In this document: positions 22,346 through 31,911 of the stretch, in pieces
How positions within the stretch are numbered: position 1 is the first letter of the stretch
How the letters are laid out: the number at the start of each line of letters is the position of its first letter
Source: Burkholderia sp. FERM BP-3421
GTDB taxonomy: Bacteria > Pseudomonadota > Gammaproteobacteria > Burkholderiales > Burkholderiaceae
Reading direction: 5' to 3'
Length of the DNA: 64,000 nt
Assembly: GCF_028657905.1 (NCBI RefSeq)
Contig: NZ_CP117782.1
Span: forward strand, 1,612,001 to 1,676,000
Notes under the pieces: generated by a model
The model's input: only the letters and a program-made list of their open reading frames with translations
Databases searched by the model: none
What the model was told of the DNA's origin: nothing
Program-made: the position numbers and the translations under genes

Positions 22346-25300
22346 CGCCCACCTGCCGCGCCCAACCCACCGCCGGTCAACCCTCCCGTCAACGCCCCAC
22401 CGGCGACATGCAAAGCCGCGCGGCTATCCCCGCCTTCGGCCCAATCCTTTGCCTCCTGCAGATACTGAGTCTTGAGCGCCGGATCATTCGTGCCCTCCGC
22501 ATTCCTCCGCGCCTCATCACGCTTCCTGTCCGCATAACTGCCGATCTGCTTCGCGATCACTTCCGATGCCGCCTGCGCCGCATTGATCAGATCCGACTGA
22601 TTGCTCAATACCTGCTGCAGATCCGGCGTCCTGCTCACCGTGCCGTTCAGATTCGACGTATCGCGCTCCAGCATCGCCACATCCTGCTTCTGATTCGCCG
22701 GATCCGTGATGGTGATGCTGCCGGCGCTGACCGCGCTTCTCGTGCTCGCATCGCTACTACCGCTCTCGCTCACATAAAGCGGCAAGGCGCCGCCGGTGTT
22801 CTTCCCGCTCGTCGCCCCATGCGTCGCGTAATTGTTCCCGCCATTACCGGCCCCACCACCGCCACTGATCCCGAAACTGCTTGCGTCGTACTCCGAGTGA
22901 TTCTGAATATCCGAGAACGTGAGCGTCCCGGTCGTGAGTTGGTTTTTATCCGACGTCGCCGTACTGGCGATATATGCACCCTTCAAATCCGTATTGCCCG
23001 TGACCGTGATATCGAAACCGCCCGCGCCCGCCTGAATGCCCGACTGCTCGTTCACGCCGGCATAATTGCCGCTCGCGCGGCCATTCTGCATACTGCCGCT
23101 GACGCTCGCCCCGCCCATGCTCGCGTTGAACCCGCCACCCGCGCTGCTCTGATGCGCCGCACTCCTGCTCGTATCCTGCACCGACGCGATATTCAGATTA
23201 CCGCCGACCGCCCCGATCACCTTATTCGCATTGACGTTTGCCCCGACGATATTGGTATCGCCGCCGCTGATGATCGTCACGGTGCGGCCCGCATTGATAT
23301 GCGTGTTGTTCTGCGTCACCGCATCCGAGTTCGCGTCCCCATGCGCTCTCGACATCGCCGCCGACACGCCAAATCCACCCGTACCATACGACACGCCCAA
23401 ACTCGCGCTCTTCGATTCGTTCGTACTGCGCGTGCTGTCGGCATCCGCACTGCTGACGAGATTGACCTTGTTCGTCGCCTCCAGCCGCACGTCTTTCGCC
23501 GTGACGTTCGCCCCCTGGATCGTCACGTTGCCCTGTCCGGCGTTCTTGTCTCCCGTCGCCACGAACTTGACCGTACCGCCTGCCCGCACACTGCTGCCGT
23601 TGTTCTGCGTGCTGTCCTCGACAAACGTCGACTTGCTCCGCGACGAACCGAAGCTCAGCTCCATCTTCGCCTCGACCTTGCCCGTCGGACTATCCAGCGC
23701 GTCCGTCATGCGCCCCGTCGCATCGACCAGATCGGCCATGCCGCCCGCGGCCGCGATCGCATGCAACGCCGCGGCTCGCCCATCCTGGCTCCCGCCGGCC
23801 CCCTGCGCCTGCTGATTCACGTTCTGAATCGCGTCGATCACCGGAGACTTCACCGCCAGCGTGAATCCCGAACTCTTCACCTCACGGGTTTGTTCACGAT
23901 GCCGATCGGTCTGCGACGGATCGATCGTCACTTCCTTCGCGACACCCCTCACATCCTTGCCCGCGACGATATCCGAGCCCGTGGCATGCAGCTTGTTACC
24001 GGCGGTCATGGTGACATCGCCGCCCGTGCTGCCGATCAGGCTGCCCTGCGATCCCCTCACCGTATCGCGGCTGGTATCGATCGTCTGGTGCGTGCCATAC
24101 GAAATCCCCGCACCAGCGCTGCCCAGGCCGGACTTCTTCACGTCCTGGTAGTGATATTCACTCGACACGGTATCCGCCGTCGTGATCCTGATGTCGTGGC
24201 CGGCGACGAGTTCCACATCGCCGGTGGCGGCAATCGTCGCGGCCCTGGCCGTCAGGTTGTTTCCTGCCTGCACGTCGACCGTATCGCCCGACAAGGTCGT
24301 GCCGATCGCATGGGTGTAGCTGCTCGAATCGACTGTATGCGTCGATTTCGACGACAGGAAGCCGCTCTCCTTCCGATCATGTTCTTCGTTCGCGCTCGCG
24401 CTCTGCTCACCCGCGTTCAGATTGACGTCGCGCTCGGCGATCATCCTGATCGCGCCCTGCGCATTCGCATAGGCGGCCGTCGCATTGACGTCGCGACCGG
24501 CCACGATCGCCAGACCGCCTCCCGATGCAATCACCGTGCCCCGGTCGATCGACGCGGCGTGTTCCGCGTGGTTGCGGCCGTTCCACTGCACCGCATCCTC
24601 GCTGCTCTCGCGAACCGCATTCAGATTGACGTCGTTGCCGGCCATCAGCAGCGCGCCGCCCGTCGCCGCGATCGCGGCCGCAGCGGCATTCAGATCCCGG
24701 CCGGCAACGGCCTGCAAGACGCCGGCATTGAGCGTCGACACGCGATCGATACCGGTTGCACTGCCGCTCTTCGCCGTCGCCGAACGGGTGGTGCTCGTCA
24801 GATTGAGATCGCGACCAGCCGACAGCACCACGGCATTGCCCTGAATCAGCCCGCCCAGATTGTTCAGATCCTGGGCCGCGCTCGCGATCACGGCGCCGCC
24901 CGAGAGCGTGCCGTGATTGTCGATCGTATCGGCGCGGATGATCGTCACGTTGCGGCTGGCGATCGTGCCTGAGTTCGCGTACCGCCCCTCCGCATCGATC
25001 GTGACGTTCTTGCCGGCGATGATCGTCCCTTCACCCGTCACGTCCGCTGCGCGCGCACGCAGATACACCTGCGGCACCAGCGCTTCCTGCTGGCTGCCGT
25101 CCGGCAGCATCACGGTCTGGTTCACGAGCCAGACGATGTCGTTCGTCAGCGCGGCCATCTGCGCATCGGTCAGCGCCGTGCCGACATTCAGCCCGAACTG
25201 CTGCGATGCCTGCACGCCATTGGCCATCAGCGCCTGGTAGGCGCGCTGGTTGTCCGTGTAGTCGCCGACGAGGCGCTGCCCTGTTGCCAGGATGATTTGC

Positions 25301-28300
25301 TGCTGAACCAGTTGCTGCTCGTAGAAACCGTCGCCGATGCGCCTGAGGACCGTATTCGGATCGACCTTGAGCGCGTCGAGCATGGCGTCGCTCGACAGCC
25401 ACGTCCGGCGATCGGTGAAACGCGGATCCGTCTCGACCAGGAAGCGGCGACCCGGGTCGGTCGCCACCTGATACAACGCGTTGTTCGGCAAGCGCGTGTT
25501 CGGCGTCGCCGTCCGCACGACCACGCCGCCGACGTTGGCCTTCACCGCCGAGACAGCCTCCGTCCCCACGCCCGCGACACCGTCGCCGACCGCCACCCGG
25601 GCCTCGATGCGCCTGCCCGCCGTCGGCGTCACGCCGGCGCCGGACGCACCCTGCGCGGCCGGCATCTCGGCCGCCACGCTCTTGATCGGATTGGACGGCT
25701 TGTCCGGGGCAGCCAACACCACCGGCAGATCGATCGTTTGCGGCGGAATGGCCGGCGAGTAGTCGGTCTTGCTCGATTCGCGCTTGTCACCGCGAAAGGC
25801 GCCATTCGACTCCACCCACGTATGGATCGCCTTGCCCGAACCCGTGAACGTCTCGGTGCCCTGCGCACCGATGTTGATCACGCCGCCCGGATGGTCGTTG
25901 TCGCCGGCGACGATCTGACTCTTGTCGTTGACGCCGGACGCCGTGTTGACCGTGATATGACGGCCGGCGTTGATGATGCCCGGTTGAGACGCGGTAACGA
26001 CATCCTTGGTCGACTTGACCTCGACCGTGTAAACCGTATAGGTCTGGACGAGCCGGCTCGCGACGTCGTTGTTGTACGCGATGACTGCTTTATTGAGATC
26101 CTCGTAGGCGGTCGTGGTCGCCTCGTACCACTGCTGGAACGGCGCGCATGCCGCATGGCTGGAACTGCTGCAGGACGGGCTTGGCGGCCCGAGAAGCGGC
26201 GGTTTTTCGCCGGTTACGTCGGCTACCGTCGGCGGCTTGACGGCAAACCAGTCGTCGCCGACGTTTTTCCGGCCGGATAGCAAAGCCGCAACACCGGCCA
26301 AGTCGAACGGGCCCCATGTGATCCACGCCGGATTCGCATCCGGCGGCGGAGCGACCCCGAGCCTCTCCCAGATGTCTGCCTGCACGGTCCGATAAGCGCC
26401 GGCATGGGCCGCTGCCTCGTTCGATTGAAAGTACCATGAGGCGTAGTTCGTCAGATCGATCTTCCCCGCCACGCCGTTCATCGTGTATTTCGCGTACTCC
26501 GCGAACGGATACTGCTTCGACGGCAGCAGGATGAATTTCTGGTCGTCGTCCAACGCCCACTGGTAATCCTCGCCCGGACGGATCGCGAGGCTATTCTTCT
26601 GATACAGGTAGACCGTCGACGGATCGATCTTGTCGACCGAGCCAGGCACCTGATACCACGTCTGGTTGCCGGCATCGGTCGTCACCGTCGAAGTGCGGAA
26701 GTTGGCGTTCAGGTTCTCGAATCGGCTTGCATCGATCGTGATGTCGCGCCCGACATCGATCTGCGCGCCGTTGTTCGTCATGGCCTGCGCAATGCCTGTC
26801 GCCCGACGATTCACATCCAGCGCGCCGCCAACCCGCATGTCGCTGCCCGCGTAGATCAGCGCGCCGTTCAGGTTCTTGAGCGTCTGCGCGCCCATATCGA
26901 GATCGCCGCGCGATGCGATCACGCCGCCCACACCCTGCGCGTCCTGATCGTTGACGACGGTATTTGCCCCCAACGCGACGGTGTCGCCGTAGATGCGACC
27001 GCCGGTGTTCGTGACGGTATCGCCGGCTGTCACCGTCGTCGCGCCGCCATCGATCAGACCTTCGTTCGTGATCGATCCGTTCGCGCGAACGTTGGCGGCG
27101 CCGCCGCCGAAAATCTCGCCGGGCGCGCGATTCCGGATCGAGCCAGCCGTCACGTTCGACGCATCGCCCGCCGACAACGTGCCGCTGTTGTCGAGCAAAC
27201 CGCCGACCAGGGTCGTCAGATCACGGCCCGCCAGGATCGCGCCGCTGTTGGTCAGGCCGCCCTGTGTCGTCACGTCGACATCGCCGGCCGACTGGAGCTT
27301 GCCGTCGTTGTCGAGCATCCCGGCCACGACGGTCAACCGTTGGCCGCCGTTGATGTCGCCCTGACGATTGAGCACCGTGTTCGCCGCAACCAAGGCAATC
27401 GCCCCCTTCGACTGGATGCTGCCCGACGTGTTGTCGATGAGCGGCGCGGTCAGTTTCGCCTCCTTGTCGCCACGAATCGCGCCGGCGGCATTGTCGATCG
27501 CATGCCTTGCATCGAGGACGACGCTTGCGCCTTCCATCCCCGCAGGGAGGCCCGGCACGCCTGCCGTGTCCGGCACCGTCGCACCGGCGGTCTGCGCATT
27601 GCGGATCGTATCGCCCGTCACCGCCAGCGCGCCGCTCGCGTGCATCGCCCCGCGCGTGTTGTCGACGGTCGCACCGGACACGGCGACATCGCCGTTGCCG
27701 CCGATCTGCCCTGCCACGTTCGACACCACGCCGTCGCTTCGCACGGCCAATGCCCCGTCCGCCACGAGCGAGCCCGCATCATTGCTGATCGACACCGCGC
27801 GGATGCTTGCCGCGCCGCTCGATGAAATCGCGCCGCCGGTATTGCTCAACATCCCCGTGGCCAGCGCGGCGCCGTGGCCGAGGATCCGGCCGCCCGCGGC
27901 CTGCCCCGCCAGGGCTCGATTGTCGAACGCCTGACCGTGCGTCTCGATGTCAACCGCACCCGTCGCCTGCGCCAACCCGGACCGGTTGTCGAATGCGCCC
28001 GAACGGCTTGTCAGCGACGCGCTCGCCGTCACGTTGCCGAGCGCGTTGTCGATTGCGCCCTGTCCCGATGCAAGCGTGACGTTCGCCCCCGTGATCGTAC
28101 CGCCCGTGTTCTGCAAGCCCGCATTGGCCAGGCGGGTGTCACCCGATGCCAGCAGCTTGCCGCCGGCGTTGTCAGTCATGCCCGACGTCATGACCGACAA
28201 TGCGCCCGAAACAGAGCCCATGGTGCCGTCGCGGTTCGAGACGCTCTGCGCGGCCACCGTCGTGCCGCGAGTCGCCGCAATCGTCCCGTGGGCGTTCGTC

Positions 28301-30858
28301 AAGGCCCCTGCCACGGCAAGCTCCGCACTATCCGCCGAAATCGTGCCTTGCGTGTTGTCGAGCGTACCGGTCTGTGCGTTCAATGCGCCGGCTGCGCTCA
28401 CCGTGCCCTGCATATTGTCGAACGCCTGCGAGGCCGCCAGGTTCATAGCGCCGGCGGACGTGCCGATCTGGCCGCCACGATTGCTCAGCGTGGCGGCGCT
28501 CGCCGACAGCCCGGTTGCCCCCGCCAGCTTGCCGCCTGCGTTCGACACCATACGGCTCGCGGCCATCGACAGCGCATCCGACGACGAACCGATCTGGCCG
28601 TTCGCATTGACGACGTCCCCCGCCCGGATGTGCACACCGCGCTCGGCCGTCATACCGCCGTTCGAGTTGTCGATGAGGTCGCTCGCGACCCTGAGCGCAT
28701 TGGCCGATCTCACCGTCCCGCCGATGTTCGTCATGGCTTGCGTTGCGCGCAGCAACGTGTCGCCTGCGGCCGAGCCGATCGTGCCCGACGCGTTCTCGAT
28801 GCGACTTGCCGTCAGCGACAGGCCGTCACCACCGACGATCGCGCCGGCCTGATTCGAGACGGTGCCCGCCGCCGTGATGCGCAAGCCATCGGTCGTACCG
28901 ATCCGGCCGTCGGAATTCACGACGTCGGCTGCATCGATCCGCGTCGCGTGCGCGCTGATCGTCCCCGCCGAGTTATCGAGAAGCGCCGTCCGGATTGACA
29001 GATCATGGCCGGCTGCGATCCTGCCGTTCTCGTTGCTCATCGATCGCGTGACGTCGAGCGCGGTATCGCCCGCCACGGAGCCGATCTGCCCCTGCGCATT
29101 GGATACCGTGCCTGCGGCCAGCGCGAGACCACTGCCGCCGGCGATCTTCCCGTGGCGATTCGACACGCCCTCGGCCGCCGTCAGCACCAATCCGCCCGTC
29201 GTTGTACCGATCTCGCCTGCCACATTCGTGAGGTCGAGTGCGGCAATCTGCGCCGTGCGCGCAGACAATTTCCCTTCGGTGTTGTCGAGCGCGCCGCTCG
29301 AGTTCAACGACAGCGCGTCCGCCGCCAACACGCCTGATCGGTTCGAAACCGCTTTCGCGGCCACGTTTGCCAGCGTGGGCGAACTGATGACGCCCGCGTC
29401 GTTCACCAGTTGACCGGCGTTCAGCGTCAGATTCTGGCCGCGCATCGTGCCGGCCAGATTCGACAACGTGCCCGGCGCCGTCACATTGAGCGCGCTGGCG
29501 GCATTCACTGTTCCATGGTCGAGCGAGACATCGTTCGCGAGCAGATTGACGTTGTCGCCGGCGGCCAACGTGCCGCTGCTCGACACCTTGGACCCACGCA
29601 CCGTGATGGAACCTCCGCCGACCAGGTCGCCGATCGCATCGGCGCCGGCGTAGATCTGGCCGCTGTTGTCGATCGAAGCCGCGGCGGTCAGGTTCGTGTT
29701 GCCTCCCGACGAAATCGTTCCGGCATTCGACAGCGCCTGAAACGCATCCAGATCCGTGGCCCGGGTGCTGACCAGCGTGCCCTGCTGAACGATATCGGCA
29801 GCGTCTATCCGGATGTTCGCGGCTGACTGAAGACGCGCGCTCGGCGCAATCGTCACCTCGCCGTTGTTCGAGACGATAAGATCGCCGGTCAGCGACGTGA
29901 TGGAGCCCGCATCCCGCACGCCCACGCCGGCCTCGGTGCCGATCAGCCTGACGCTGTTCCCGAACATGCTGCCCAGCGCCCGGACGTCGATCGCCACGCT
30001 CGGCGCCGCCCCCGTACCCGCCTGAGCCTGTACGGCGTGATCCGCATAACCGACCCGATTCGCCCCCGCCACCGCGTCGATGGAATCGGCCCACACCTGC
30101 CCGTTGATCGTCATCGCGCGCGCAATCAGATCGATCGCGCTGTCGCGTGCGTCGAGGCCGGCGCCGTCGATGCCGATATGCCCCTGCGTGACGTTGAAGC
30201 CGGCCAATGTGCCGTCGGGATTGAAGGTCGTCATGCCGGTCGCGAGCGTCACGCGCGGAACATTCAGGAATCCGCAACCGGCGCACGTGATCCCCGCCGG
30301 GTTCGCGATCACGAGATTCGCCTGCCTGCCCGCGATCTCGGTCGGCCCGAGGAGCCGACTGGGATGGCCCGACGTGACCTGGTTGACGATCACGCGCGCG
30401 GCCTGGTTGCCGAGGAACGGGTTGCCCTGCACCCAGCCGGCGAGTTGCGTCTGCGCATTCCGGCCGCTGTTGACCAACACCGCCCCCTTCGTTCCGACGT
30501 TGTATTGCGTGAAGTTGTTCAGCGACACGCCGTTGGTCGGCACGGTGATATTGACGAGCGGCACACCCGACGTCGATACGCCGACGACCGGATGCGTCGG
30601 CCCGCTGCGGTCGGGCGTGATCGGCAAGGTGGCCTGGGCTTGAACCACGAGCGCCTGCATGCCGAACGCACAGAGCGCGGCAAAAACCGTCGCGCGCGCC
30701 GCGAACCAGATCGAGATTCCGGAATCCGCCGACACCGATCGAGCGACCCGGCGCACCCGGGTGCATTCGCCGCCCCCATGCGCCGCTGCATGTTCGTCGA
30801 CCGCCACCCGCATGCCGCGCACGGTACTGAACACCAAACGAAAGATTCCGGAATTCAT
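22234..30858 (-). CDS. cdiA: CdiA/FhaB-type contact-dependent inhibition exoprotein
   Basis: A 2,874-residue frame, the body of a two-partner-secretion exoprotein. It starts with an extended signal peptide region (FRLVFSTVRGMRVAVDEH) and a hydrophobic signal ending near VVQAQA. The TPS domain (about residues 75-320) follows, with the NPAGI version of the NPNGI motif. Then come over a thousand residues of short beta-helix repeats of the type N-x-x-G-x-I. A Tyr-rich region lies near residues 1380-1560, and a second haemagglutinin repeat region with DVNLNA and GRDLN leads to the pre-toxin. It would be exported through the CdiB at 31912-33648 to inhibit neighbours or build biofilm. The frame breaks near 22275, probably through base-calling error. 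Confidence 0.9.
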   Translation of the reverse strand: MNSGIFRLVFSTVRGMRVAVDEHAAAHGGGECTRVRRVARSVSADSGISIWFAARATVFAALCAFGMQALVVQAQATLPITPDRSGPTHPVVGVSTSGVPLVNITVPTNGVSLNNFTQYNVGTKGAVLVNSGRNAQTQLAGWVQGNPFLGNQAARVIVNQVTSGHPSRLLGPTEIAGRQANLVIANPAGITCAGCGFLNVPRVTLATGMTTFNPDGTLAGFNVTQGHIGIDGAGLDARDSAIDLIARAMTINGQVWADSIDAVAGANRVGYADHAVQAQAGTGAAPSVAIDVRALGSMFGNSVRLIGTEAGVGVRDAGSITSLTGDLIVSNNGEVTIAPSARLQSAANIRIDAADIVQQGTLVSTRATDLDAFQALSNAGTISSGGNTNLTAAASIDNSGQIYAGADAIGDLVGGGSITVRGSKVSSSGTLAAGDNVNLLANDVSLDHGTVNAASALNVTAPGTLSNLAGTMRGQNLTLNAGQLVNDAGVISSPTLANVAAKAVSNRSGVLAADALSLNSSGALDNTEGKLSARTAQIAALDLTNVAGEIGTTTGGLVLTAAEGVSNRHGKIAGGSGLALAAGTVSNAQGQIGSVAGDTALDVTRSMSNENGRIAAGHDLSIRTALLDNSAGTISAHATRIDAADVVNSDGRIGTTDGLRITAAGTVSNQAGAIVGGDGLSLTASRIENASGTIGSAAGDTLLRATQAMTNIGGTVRSANALRVASDLIDNSNGGMTAERGVHIRAGDVVNANGQIGSSSDALSMAASRMVSNAGGKLAGATGLSASAATLSNRGGQIGTSAGAMNLAASQAFDNMQGTVSAAGALNAQTGTLDNTQGTISADSAELAVAGALTNAHGTIAATRGTTVAAQSVSNRDGTMGSVSGALSVMTSGMTDNAGGKLLASGDTRLANAGLQNTGGTITGANVTLASGQGAIDNALGNVTASASLTSRSGAFDNRSGLAQATGAVDIETHGQAFDNRALAGQAAGGRILGHGAALATGMLSNTGGAISSSGAASIRAVSISNDAGSLVADGALAVRSDGVVSNVAGQIGGNGDVAVSGATVDNTRGAMHASGALAVTGDTIRNAQTAGATVPDTAGVPGLPAGMEGASVVLDARHAIDNAAGAIRGDKEAKLTAPLIDNTSGSIQSKGAIALVAANTVLNRQGDINGGQRLTVVAGMLDNDGKLQSAGDVDVTTQGGLTNSGAILAGRDLTTLVGGLLDNSGTLSAGDASNVTAGSIRNRAPGEIFGGGAANVRANGSITNEGLIDGGATTVTAGDTVTNTGGRIYGDTVALGANTVVNDQDAQGVGGVIASRGDLDMGAQTLKNLNGALIYAGSDMRVGGALDVNRRATGIAQAMTNNGAQIDVGRDITIDASRFENLNANFRTSTVTTDAGNQTWYQVPGSVDKIDPSTVYLYQKNSLAIRPGEDYQWALDDDQKFILLPSKQYPFAEYAKYTMNGVAGKIDLTNYASWYFQSNEAAAHAGAYRTVQADIWERLGVAPPPDANPAWITWGPFDLAGVAALLSGRKNVGDDWFAVKPPTVADVTGEKPPLLGPPSPSCSSSSHAACAPFQQWYEATTTAYEDLNKAVIAYNNDVASRLVQTYTVYTVEVKSTKDVVTASQPGIINAGRHITVNTASGVNDKSQIVAGDNDHPGGVINIGAQGTETFTGSGKAIHTWVESNGAFRGDKRESSKTDYSPAIPPQTIDLPVVLAAPDKPSNPIKSVAAEMPAAQGASGAGVTPTAGRRIEARVAVGDGVAGVGTEAVSAVKANVGGVVVRTATPNTRLPNNALYQVATDPGRRFLVETDPRFTDRRTWLSSDAMLDALKVDPNTVLRRIGDGFYEQQLVQQQIILATGQRLVGDYTDNQRAYQALMANGVQASQQFGLNVGTALTDAQMAALTNDIVWLVNQTVMLPDGSQQEALVPQVYLRARAADVTGEGTIIAGKNVTIDAEGRYANSGTIASRNVTIIRADTIDNHGTLSGGAVIASAAQDLNNLGGLIQGNAVVLSAGRDLNLTSTTRSATAKSGSATGIDRVSTLNAGVLQAVAGRDLNAAAAAIAATGGALLMAGNDVNLNAVRESSEDAVQWNGRNHAEHAASIDRGTVIASGGGLAIVAGRDVNATAAYANAQGAIRMIAERDVNLNAGEQSASANEEHDRKESGFLSSKSTHTVDSSSYTHAIGTTLSGDTVDVQAGNNLTARAATIAATGDVELVAGHDIRITTADTVSSEYHYQDVKKSGLGSAGAGISYGTHQTIDTSRDTVRGSQGSLIGSTGGDVTMTAGNKLHATGSDIVAGKDVRGVAKEVTIDPSQTDRHREQTREVKSSGFTLAVKSPVIDAIQNVNQQAQGAGGSQDGRAAALHAIAAAGGMADLVDATGRMTDALDSPTGKVEAKMELSFGSSRSKSTFVEDSTQNNGSSVRAGGTVKFVATGDKNAGQGNVTIQGANVTAKDVRLEATNKVNLVSSADADSTRSTNESKSASLGVSYGTGGFGVSAAMSRAHGDANSDAVTQNNTHINAGRTVTIISGGDTNIVGANVNANKVIGAVGGNLNIASVQDTSRSAAHQSSAGGGFNASMGGASVSGSMQNGRASGNYAGVNEQSGIQAGAGGFDITVTGNTDLKGAYIASTATSDKNQLTTGTLTFSDIQNHSEYDASSFGISGGGGAGNGGNNYATHGATSGKNTGGALPLYVSESGSSDASTRSAVSAGSITITDPANQKQDVAMLERDTSNLNGTVSRTPDLQQVLSNQSDLINAAQAASEVIAKQIGSYADRKRDEARRNAEGTNDPALKTQYLQEAKDWAEGGDSRAALHVAGGALTGGLTGGGLGAAGGRWGRASAKLAPQLNEVAAAIKDAGRRATRMWMNCWGI

Positions 30859-30932
30859 GATCGTTTTGCTCTCGAATACGATTCAAGTCGGCCGCATCGT
30901 TTCGTCCGGATACGGCCGACCTCGTTCAGGCG

Positions 30933-31832
30933 TTACTTGCAGCTCAGGACCGCCAGACCGTTCACATTGCCCGTCGTCGTAGCCGGGAAGCCGTACGACA
31001 CGACGAGATACGGCTGCTTCGGGTCACTGCCCATGACCGTACTCATCAGGCTCGTTTTCGACGGCGACCTCAGTGCCACCCCGCCCAACGAGGCGCTGGC
31101 GTCGAACGACTGGTTCTGGTCGCCGCCGATCGAGTACTGCAGATTCAACGCATAGTCGACGACGTCGCGGCCGAACGCGTCCTTGCCGTTCGTCAGCACC
31201 GCGGTGGCGCCATTCACCTTGCCCGGAGCTGTGTTGCCGTCCGCCGATGTCGGACGGGTGGCGAACGCGAGCGAACACTGCATCTGCGCGGCCAAGGGGA
31301 CCTCGAGCACGACGGGCGCACCGACCGCCCAGGCCTGCCCCTGATTGGCGTTGTAGCTCTCGCCCGCCGAGTCGGCGCCGTCGGCCCAGCGACCGATCGC
31401 GATGTCGCCATTGCCTGCGAGATCCGTCACGACACCTTTCGTCAGGGTCTTGATCTCACCCGATGAGAGAAAAGGAATCGCAACGTAGGCGCCGGGCGCC
31501 TGCTCCGTGAGCGTCGATGCCGGCTGCGACAGCGAACCGAAGGCGTATTTCCCGTTCGGCATCTGGCCGCCGTTCCATCCTGCGGGCGGCATCAGCACGC
31601 GAACCGTCGCATGCTGACTCGACAGAGACTGGGACTGCCCCTCCACCCGGATCGCCGCCGTCGACGAACCGCCGCCCGGCGATGTCCCGCCCGTCGACGC
31701 GCCGCCGGCTGCGGGTGGGCTGCCGTCATCATCGTCACCGCCGCCGCAAGCGCTCAGCGCCAGTGCGGCTACCACCGCGGACGTCACCGTCACGATTTGC
31801 AAAAGTCGACGCTTTTCACACACGTGTTGCAT
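30933..31832 (-). CDS. lipoprotein encoded between cdiB and cdiA
   Basis: A 299-residue lipoprotein. Start ATG 31832 is preceded by GGAAG, and the signal peptide ends in the lipobox LALSACGGG. A low-complexity linker rich in Asp, Gly, Ser and Thr (about 38-70) leads to a soluble domain without recognised motifs (GWNGGQMPNGKYAFGSLS, DLAGNGDIAIGRWADG, VDYALNLQYSIGGD). It lies 74 bases upstream of the cdiA start and 79 bases after cdiB, so it is part of the same transcript. Burkholderia bcp loci include a small lipoprotein (BcpO) needed for function, but BcpO is shorter and placed elsewhere. This protein may be a functional analogue or an unrelated cargo (inference). Confidence 0.75.
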   Translation of the reverse strand: MQHVCEKRRLLQIVTVTSAVVAALALSACGGGDDDDGSPPAAGGASTGGTSPGGGSSTAAIRVEGQSQSLSSQHATVRVLMPPAGWNGGQMPNGKYAFGSLSQPASTLTEQAPGAYVAIPFLSSGEIKTLTKGVVTDLAGNGDIAIGRWADGADSAGESYNANQGQAWAVGAPVVLEVPLAAQMQCSLAFATRPTSADGNTAPGKVNGATAVLTNGKDAFGRDVVDYALNLQYSIGGDQNQSFDASASLGGVALRSPSKTSLMSTVMGSDPKQPYLVVSYGFPATTTGNVNGLAVLSCK

Positions 31833-31911
31833 AGTTCTTCCTTCCTCTAGTTGAGCCATCAACAAAACACCGAGCCGCCAAGCCTGGTTCAGCCTGGCTC
31901 GGCGCTACCGC

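Noticed and set aside
22312..24972. An 886-codon rightward frame opposite cdiA
   Set aside because: It is antisense to conserved haemagglutinin repeats and is Arg/His/Ile-rich in the way of shadows of repeat codons.
22400..30400. Repetitive stretches that could be taken for a CRISPR array or tandem DNA repeats
   Set aside because: The repeats are protein-level beta-helix repeats of CdiA, variable in DNA sequence and without regular spacers.
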